The notes below the pieces were generated by a model. That model was not told the origin of the DNA. It worked only from the letters and a program-made list of their open reading frames with translations, and searched no databases. This document shows, one piece after another, positions 58,201 through 64,000 of a stretch of DNA of 64,000 nt. Positions within the stretch are counted from its first letter, which is position 1. Each line of letters starts with the position of its first letter. Position numbers and translations under genes: made by a program. Source of the stretch: Bathymodiolus brooksi (lineage: Eukaryota > Mollusca > Bivalvia > Mytilida > Modiolidae). The DNA is taken from assembly GCA_963680875.1 (NCBI GenBank), contig OY804584.1, forward strand, positions 96,306,031 to 96,370,030. The letters run 5' to 3'.

Positions 58201-61200
58201 CTAATTAGATTGTTACTACAAGATTCTTAATGTGTATTAAACAACAATCAATCAATCAATGGAATCTTTAAGAACTTTTGCAATGTCAGACATTGATATT
58301 CAACTACAATGCATAACTGTTTCCTTCTCATTTTTAAAATGCTTACCTTTGTAGAGAATATCAGATGACACTTGGCACATCTATAACGGTGATGAATCTG
58401 GACATGGTTAATGGAATCTCGGCTGGGAACAGTCATGTGACAATACCCACAAGTCTTCACTGCATAGAATTTCTTCAAAGCTTCTGTTTTCAGTTTTACA
58501 ATTTTTTGCTCGGCTGGTTCTGTGACAAGACGAAACTGAACTTTTCCATTATTAGAGGTATTTGTTGCCATACTAGACTTTGTCATTTTCAGCCCCGACA
58601 TTTTCTTCCAAGATTTCAATTTAGTTTCAAGTTTTTTCTTCCCTGATTTTGTTGAGGAATTTATTATCAGTTTTGAATTCTTGTTGCTACTGTTTTGTAT
58701 CTTTCTTCCTTTTCTATTCAACTGACTTTCACTGCTCCGAGAGCAACTCTTATCAATCTGGTCACATGGTATAGGTTCAATAACATATTCAGCATTTCTA
58801 TTAGATTTGGTCTTTTTCTTACTTTTTGAAATGACTTGATTACGTTTGTCTACACTGTCAGTCTCTGATTTACTTAATTTGACATCGCTAGCTTCAGTTT
58901 TGTTCACTTTATGTTCGCCCGTCTCATTGTCTGGGTAAAGTTTTCTTTTAGCACTCTGTTTGGATTGTACAATTTCAATTGAATCTCCAGTATTATTCGT
59001 TGAACATGATCTTTTAAATTTTTTGCCTATTATATTCTGGTGGTTCATATTTTCTCCAATGTCAATCTCAAGGTAATCAGTCTCCTTGTCAAATTCAAGT
59101 TTTCTCTTTGGAGTCTTTTTAGTTGCCATAGTTACATTATTATTTTCAACATTAATCTCAGATATTGTCTTTTCCAAGATTTTTGACTTATCCAAGTTTA
59201 GTTGATCTCCACTATCAAGCTCCATAGATTCATTGCTGGAGCTACATATAGCATGTATTTTTTCTTTAGGTTTATTTCCCACCTTATCATACTGCTTTCT
59301 TTTTAATGCCCTTTTCTTACTTTCACCACTTGTACTGTTAGTGCTAGATGAATCAGACTTCTTCTCTTCTATTTGTGAACAATTCTTCTCAACAACGTCA
59401 TCATTTCGATTTTCTGAGCATTCTTTCGCCAATTCATATTTTTTACTCGTAACATTAACGTCCGTTTTCTGCTGTTTAATTTTCAATTCTTTCTGTAATT
59501 GTTTTGCTTTGCTACGTGTAACTGATACAGAGACATCACCTCCTTGAGATAAATAAGATAACTTTAGCGTCTTCCCTTTCCTCAACTTTTTCGCTGCTGA
59601 GGGAGTAACATCAATAACTACCCCATTCACCTCATTACTACTGTCTTGGACAACAGTATCTACACCACTGTTCCATTCATATGCATCAAAAGAATTTGCT
59701 TCAGACTGAGGTGATATGCTAGCAAAATGATCTTTATGAATGATGTCTGGCTGATTCACACATAGCTTTTCTGACGACATAGTTACCATTTCTTGTCTTT
59801 TACTAGATAACTCTAGGTTCAGACGATCTAAAATTGGAATTGGCCACTTCCCTGATGAATTATTAGTCTTCCAACAAGGTTTTCTTACGATTGGTGAAGT
59901 GTCAACATCCTGATCTACTGACAAACAAGAAGTAATATTTTGAACTTTCATAACCCCAGATGACTTTTCTTCAATCAACGTGGACTGAACCAACGTGTTA
60001 GTAACAAAGTTATCTTTTATACTAGCAACATCAGCTGAAACAGAACTGGGAATTTGTTTTTCATTTTTAGTTCGATTCCCAGAATGCAATTCATTTTCTT
60101 CTCCATTTGCATTAACAATTTGATCAGTGAAATGAATGCTGTTCAGAGTTTTCAATTCTGACTCAGTTTCTGTCTGTGTGCAGCACAAAGGTTCACCAAA
60201 CGATTTCTCTGTGTCTTGTGTATCATTGATAACGGATTGGTTCATATTAATTTCAAGTCCTGCGTCATTTCTATTGTCATAATTATTCCCATTTTTACCT
60301 GACATGTCAGTTCCACTGTCATTCCCATTCCTACCTGATGTGTCATCATCACAGAAAACATCACACTTTGTACCATTTTTACTTAAACATCCCTTTTTCT
60401 TCTGTGAATTTGATGGAAATTCATCTTGTCTTTGCTTCTCTTTCAATTTTTCAACATATGATGTCCTGCCTAGTTTCTTTACCATCCTTTTTTCAGTGCA
60501 TTTTTTAGCACTTGATTTTTGCCTCGTTGAAATTGGTTCTTCCATGAAACAATCTATCTTCATGTTCTTAAAGTTATCTATTGATTTTCCTCTACATAAA
60601 AACTGCATAGCTTCAACCATTAACTGACGGTCAGCAATCATTTCTTTTTTTCTTCTCCTCTTTACATTTTCTTTTTTGCTATTCTCTGCAAGTAGTAAAC
60701 TAAGGTCAGTGTCATTTAATAATTTTTTTGTGTTTTCATTAACATTTTCGAGGTGTTTTTCATTTTGCAGTATTCCATTTTCTGTTGTATCAGTTTGTGG
60801 TAAATTACTAGTACTTGGCAGTGCATAAATAACATTTCTTTCCATGGATTCATTCAGCAGTGGATCAACATTCATGTTTTCTGTGGATTCACTCGGCAGT
60901 GGAACAACATTTATTTTTTCCGTGGACTCCCTTAGCAGTGCACGAACATTGTTTTCTGTGGATTCACTCGGCAGTGTATAAACATTAATGTTTTCCGTGG
61001 TTTTGTCAGCATTAACATAATTTTCTTTCTTTTCTGCTTGTCCTTGTGATAATGAATTAATAGTCATGTTTTGAATACTGGTGGTTTCTTCAAGCAAACA
61101 TTTCTCTGACACTTTTATCGTTTCATCTAGATTTTTGTCTTTATCCATCTTTTTGGGTACATTTGAATATTCTAGTACAAGACTACTGGATGAAGATTCT

Positions 61201-63269
61201 ATTCCTCCATTCGACAATCTCACTTCTGATTGGCTGAAATTTTCTTCATTTATTTTTGAAGAGACAATAGAATCAATAGAACAATTTGCTGTCGATTTTC
61301 CTAATTGTACTGAATGTCCACAATCTTGAATGCAATTTTTCATTGAAATTATATCATCAGAACTAATTTTTTCCCTGTTTTTACTACTTGTAATATCAGT
61401 ATTCTTACAACTTTGACTAAGATTGGTCTTCAAAATACCCGAGAGTACTTGTACAAATTTTGATCCTTCAAATGAGTTCTTTTTATCTAATGAACATATC
61501 TGTTCTTCCACATTCTGACGAGTAACATTATTAGAGATTTCTCTCTGACTTTCACAGCAGTATTTCTGACTTCTCTGTAGACACTCAGAATTAATATTCT
61601 GAATCTTTTCTTGACCGATTTTGCAATCAATGTATTGACTATGAACGACATTTCCACAGGGCACAATTGTATTAGCGCCATTGTTGCAATGAGATTTCTC
61701 TAATCGAAAATCAGATAAATTCATGTTTATTTCAGCTGCAGGACATTGACGACAATTTCTGTGTATCGGCTGTTGAAATTTATGACATGACAAATTTATT
61801 TCATCTTCTGGACATTGACGTAAAGTGTTGTCTATCGACTGTTGAAATTTATGACATGACAAATTTATTTCATCTTCTGGACATTGACGTAAAGTGTTGT
61901 CTATCGACTGTTGAAATTCATGACATGACAAATCTATTTCATCTTCTGGACATTGACATAAAGTGTTGTCTATCGACTGTTGAAATTCATGACATGACAA
62001 ATCTATTTCATCTTCTGGACATTGACATAAAGTGGTGTCTTTCCACTGTTGAAATTCACAATGACTATTGTCACTGTCAGTAAAATTCAAAACACTGTCT
62101 TGATTATTAACACCTGTTGCTGTAATATTTACAGGAACATTCCGATTTTTTCTCGGGCTAACAATAATATTTTGAATACCACATGGCTTTACCATAAAAC
62201 ACTGATCTTTCTTTGATACTGTTATTAGCTGATTCTTTTGTGACAAATCTAATTTGAAGCAACTTGAAGATTTCTCAGTTAAAGACTTGTTACTATTAAC
62301 ATCTTGTTGTTGATTTTGACCCACTTTTGTATATGAATTCATTGCTATATTTCTGCCAGGGTTGATTATTTGCACAACGTCATCATCAAATCTTTCCGAA
62401 CTGGGAGGTTCTTTAATGAATGGCTTGACCTTATGTTGCCGTCTCTGGGAGTTTACGTTAGCATTTTCGTCTTCATTGAATGCAGTTGTGTTATTAGTCA
62501 TAACATCTTTTAAATCAGACTGCAGTAAACTAGACTGTTGAACCAATGTTGATTTTATTTCTCTATTAACAGTAAAACATGGTACAGATCTTCGAATATT
62601 CTGTTTACCAATTGTAGGTTTAGCAGACGTAAAATTATGTGTTGTTCCAATAAAACGAGATTGTTCTAATCGCCGATAGTTGTTGTTATTCTGACAATTA
62701 GCATAAGACGCTGGGTTGAATCTATTAAGGTCCTTGTAAGACAAATTTTCCGCTTGTTGACGACTATAATTATGGTCAACTAAACTATTGAAATGTGCCT
62801 CATTCTCATTTTCATTGTTGTTAATAACATCCATTAAATGCTGACCAAGGAATCGATCCGTAGCTACACGTTCCATTTTATCAATCATCACACGTTTATA
62901 TAGTGTATTATTATATGCCTGAACAGGGCCATATTCATTAATGTGTTCCTTTGTCATTTGCTCAAATTCACCCAATGGTAAACTTTGTTGAATATTTTCA
63001 TCACAGATATCTCCTTTGAAGGCAAAATGATTAACAAAAATGTTTGAATTTTGATTATGATACGACTCCCATCTTTGATGCAGTAAACTTCTTTGAGAAG
63101 CTGTCCTACAGCCACTGGGATGATTGCAAATAGTTGACCTCTGTGGCGTAGAGAACATACAAGATTTATTCTGGCTTATATATTGAAAAGCAACTCCTTG
63201 ATTAGTCATACTATACATCTGGTGATTGGCAATAGAAACAAACAGCTGTCTAGTTGAGTGCCTGGTCAT
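51551..63269 (-). CDS. Large C2H2 zinc-finger protein, three coding exons (span including introns)
   Basis: Exons 58347-63269, 57246-57432 and 51551-52266 join in phase to 5826 bp (1941 residues). The first about 1600 residues are hydrophilic and low-complexity (Ser, Asn, Glu, Lys), with a five-fold 23-residue repeat ([19 protein letters not shown] type) near residues 400-515, a shorter ESTEN.NV repeat, and basic clusters that look like nuclear signals ([22 protein letters not shown]). Three C2H2 fingers follow at about 1607-1627, 1631-1652 and 1659-1681. The C-terminus is acidic ([20 protein letters not shown]), resembling an activation region. Probably a nuclear DNA-binding regulator. I recognise no named orthologue. 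The 5' start is uncertain: ATG 63269 is the first in frame, and an AG acceptor lies just upstream (63283-63284). Confidence 0.85.
52640..52806 (+). repeat. tRNA-like SINE head
   Basis: GGGCCCGGTGGCTCAAAGAG..TTAGGTGGTTGGATTACC..CGACGTGAACCCACATCC resembles a tRNA-derived head with a B-box-like GTGAACCCAC. It runs directly into the hairpin element at 52811. Confidence 0.5.
52811..54458 (+). mobile_element. Composite terminal-hairpin element, GGTGAGC family, long copy B
   Basis: Same order as copy A at 13796: 5' GCTCACCTGAC, an internal hairpin end at about 53245-53267, the GGGCAATAACTCC tandem block, a second unit block, and a final GGGTCAGGTGAGCTAAAAA. It lacks one internal unit of about 130 bp present in copy A. 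Lies in the second intron of the zinc-finger gene. Confidence 0.8.
54462..54612 (+). repeat. SINE-A variant with (CAAT)n tail
   Basis: GTGCACTCGAATCGCAGTCG.., CCACTAAAACTGGTCACCAT.., GATATAGCTGAAATATTGCT.. and CACAATCAATCAATCAATC. Starts immediately after the end of a hairpin element. Confidence 0.75.
54836..55033 (-). repeat. SINE-A (degenerate)
   Basis: TTATGGTGTTTAAAACAAAT.., TTTTATTGGTGGAGGAAATC.., and inverted head TGATTGCACAGGTAGCTGTA. Confidence 0.65.
55138..55392 (-). repeat. SINE-A
   Basis: GGTTTTATGGTGCTTAACGC.., AAGTTTTATTGGTGGAGGAA.., GTGGTTCGAAGCCACAATCC (B box), and ACTACCATACGATCCCGACC. Confidence 0.75.
55507..55655 (+). repeat. ~75-bp direct tandem duplication
   Basis: TACAGAGAAACAGACTTGTT..AATGTGCTAGCATAAT..GGATGTCAGTGGAGTGAGTG occurs twice; the second copy leads straight into a SINE-B tail. 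Confidence 0.8.
55645..55880 (-). repeat. SINE-B
   Basis: GAGTGAGTGATTATTGTTTA.., CAGCTATATCATGGCGAGAA.., CTGAGTCAACAAGTCTTTAC.. and AGCAGAGAAGCAACAAATAC. The tRNA-like head is cut off. Confidence 0.65.
55881..56503. other. Intron of the zinc-finger gene, little recognisable
   Basis: AT-rich. Only a short SINE-A scrap (TTATGGTGTTTAATGCCACT at about 56298) is recognised. Confidence 0.4.
56504..57175 (+). mobile_element. Terminal-hairpin element, GGTGAGC family, CCTT subtype
   Basis: Starts ACTAGAGGCTCAGTGGGCTG..GCTCACCTTTC and ends CTCACATTGCC-TTT-GGCAAGGTGAGCTAAAAA. Three internal 180-bp units (CATAGATGCTTCCTACCAAG, AGAAACAAGAATTGCCTGTG). It ends about 70 bp from the donor of the middle zinc-finger exon. 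Confidence 0.75.
57246..57432 (-). CDS. Zinc-finger gene, middle exon (finger 2 end, finger 3)
   Basis: 187 bp. Acceptor TTTTTTAG, donor GTAAGG. It starts [11 protein letters not shown], which supplies both His of finger 2 (C-x2-C-x12-H-x4-H across the intron), then [27 protein letters not shown], finger 3 (C-x2-C-x12-H-x5-H), then [12 protein letters not shown]. That a finger is completed across the splice is strong proof of the joint. Confidence 0.9.
57686..57716 (+). repeat. (CTT)n microsatellite
   Basis: TTCTTCTTCTTCTTCTTCTTCTTCC in the first intron of the zinc-finger gene. The rest of 57433-58044 shows no recognisable feature. Confidence 0.8.
58045..58165 (-). repeat. SINE-A 3' half
   Basis: ATTAGGGTTATGGTGTTCAA.., CAGTTATATCGTGGCGGCCA.. 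and GGTGGAAGAAACCGGAGAAC. The head is missing. A separate (CAAT)n tail lies at about 58236-58260. Confidence 0.65.
58347..63269 (-). CDS. Zinc-finger gene, large exon (N-terminal 1641 codons)
   Basis: Open throughout. Starts at the first Met, [17 protein letters not shown]; the frame is closed by TAA about 27 bp upstream, and TGTAG at 63287-63283 could be a splice acceptor, so translation could begin here or in an unseen upstream exon. Ends [13 protein letters not shown] at donor GTAAGC. It contains finger 1 ([20 protein letters not shown]) and the first half of finger 2. Long, single-exon, repeat-containing low-complexity coding sequence with conserved fingers only at its 3' end. Confidence 0.88.
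61722..62066 (-). repeat. 69-bp tandem repeat inside the coding exon (five 23-residue units)
   Basis: Coding minisatellite. Units read [19 protein letters not shown] then I(D/N)LS; the two outer units are diverged and the inner three nearly identical at DNA level. Each unit has three Cys in most copies. The unit length is a multiple of three, so the frame is kept. Confidence 0.9.
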
Positions 63270-63313
63270 CCAATTTCTCAACCTACATTTGTATTATCTT
63301 GAAATACAAGGTG

Positions 63314-63434
63314 TGGAGTTTGTGGTAAATCTTTTCTGTCTATTCGAGTTTGTGGTAAATCTTTTCTGTCTATTCAAATTTGTGGTAAATCTTTTCTGTC
63401 TATTCGAGTTTGTGGTAAATCTTTTCTGTCTATA
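63314..63434. repeat. 30-bp tandem repeat, four copies
   Basis: GAGTTTGTGGTAAATCTTTT-CTGTCTATTC is repeated four times with one AAATTTG variant, 30-45 bp upstream of the first exon of the zinc-finger gene that can be seen. Its purpose, if any, is unknown. Confidence 0.9.
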
Positions 63435-63561
63435 CTGTCACACTCTCCATCTTAAAACATAAATAATGTAAATATAATAAACTTGATATGCAAAGATCAT
63501 TGCATCATTTGTAGCACTTTAGTACCGTTGCTCACATAATGATCAATTTCACTCATGCCTA

Positions 63562-63941
63562 GGCCAAAAAAAAAAATATGTGTGTTTGCTGTCACATGTC
63601 AAAAAAATCTAGGGTCGATCGGTCGGGATTTTTTTTTTTTTTTTTTTATTATTATTGGCAAAACCGGAAATAGTCGTTCCCGCTTACAGAATCCGATATT
63701 TCATTTTCGAAATTTCCGGTAAGCCGTCATTTATTGAAGCTGTTGTATGACGAATTATGCAGTTTTTCTACCTTCTTTGCTCTCAATTTCGACAAAAAGC
63801 TAGCAGTTGAATAAATAAAACATTGCTGCTGGTTAAACAACAAAAATGGTTATCCAAATTCTGTGTAAAAATTCATAGGGTCGCTAGCAAAAATTAGGGT
63901 TGGTCGGGTGACCATAAACACAAATATTTTTTATTTTGGCC
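63562..63941. mobile_element. PIF/Harbinger-like MITE with 3-bp CTA duplication
   Basis: Left GGCCAAAAAAAAAAATATGT-GTGTTTG, right ..AACACAAATATTTTTTATTTTGGCC; CTA at 63559-63561 and 63942-63944. The interior has CGATCGGTCGGGA / GGTCGGGTGACC and AAACCGGAAAT / AATTTCCGGT. Related to the ends at 39524 and 35789. Confidence 0.7.
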
Positions 63942-64000
63942 CTACTACATTTTTTTTGTATCAATCAACCTGTAGTTGGAAACTGTTGTTTTGAGTATAT

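Noticed and set aside
63314..63434. Plus-strand reading with repeated VCGKSFLSI that looks like zinc-finger CGKSF text
   Set aside because: The period is 10 residues with no His pair, it arises from a 30-bp tandem repeat, and it lies on the strand opposite to the zinc-finger gene.

Overview
The window is animal nuclear DNA: AT-rich, intron-dense and packed with short transposable elements. Several repeat styles point to a mollusc, probably a bivalve: tRNA-headed SINEs ending in (CAAT)n/(AACC)n tails, elements that end in a terminal hairpin (GGTGAGCTAAAAA or GGGAGACATAA), and a tyrosine-recombinase-type retroelement fragment. The phylum is inferred from repeat style; no species is named.

Two protein-coding genes can be supported, both on the minus strand. 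(1) PA2G4/EBP1, coding span 444-43095. All 13 coding exons can be placed with GT/AG borders and matching phases. They total 1161 bp and encode 386 residues (human PA2G4 has 394), so the locus is about 97% intron. (2) A large C2H2 zinc-finger protein, 51551 to about 63269, with three coding exons totalling 1941 codons. One 4.9-kb exon is followed by an exon that completes one finger and carries another, and then by an acidic C-terminal exon. It is not assigned to a named family.

Most of the rest is mobile or repeated DNA, largely inside PA2G4 introns. From low to high coordinates: a terminal-hairpin element (1.0 kb); SINEs; a 70-bp tandem array grown from a SINE segment and joined to a truncated DIRS/Ngaro-like retroelement (5.9-8.4 kb); more SINEs and hairpin elements (9-16 kb); TIR elements with 5-7 bp or 3 bp target duplications (12.5, 16.5 and 19.1 kb); a five-copy array of a 1.28-kb unit (21.5-28.1 kb); a 178-bp MITE at the exon 3 splice donor (29.9 kb); a mariner-like palindromic element whose left arm is expanded to 27 copies (30.7-32.7 kb); a hAT element with a recognisable dimerisation domain (33.9-35.4 kb); another hAT-like element (36.0-37.2 kb); and a nested stack at 39.5-42.5 kb. 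The intergenic 43.1-51.5 kb and the zinc-finger introns hold more SINEs, hairpin elements and a second copy of the mariner-like element.

No bacterial-type operon, CRISPR array, rRNA or independent tRNA gene was seen. The most informative signals are the co-varying ends of the terminal-hairpin elements, the target duplication that duplicates a PA2G4 splice donor, the mariner arm turned into a minisatellite, and a 128-bp core present ten times. All identities and boundaries come from reading the sequence; no alignment or search was run.
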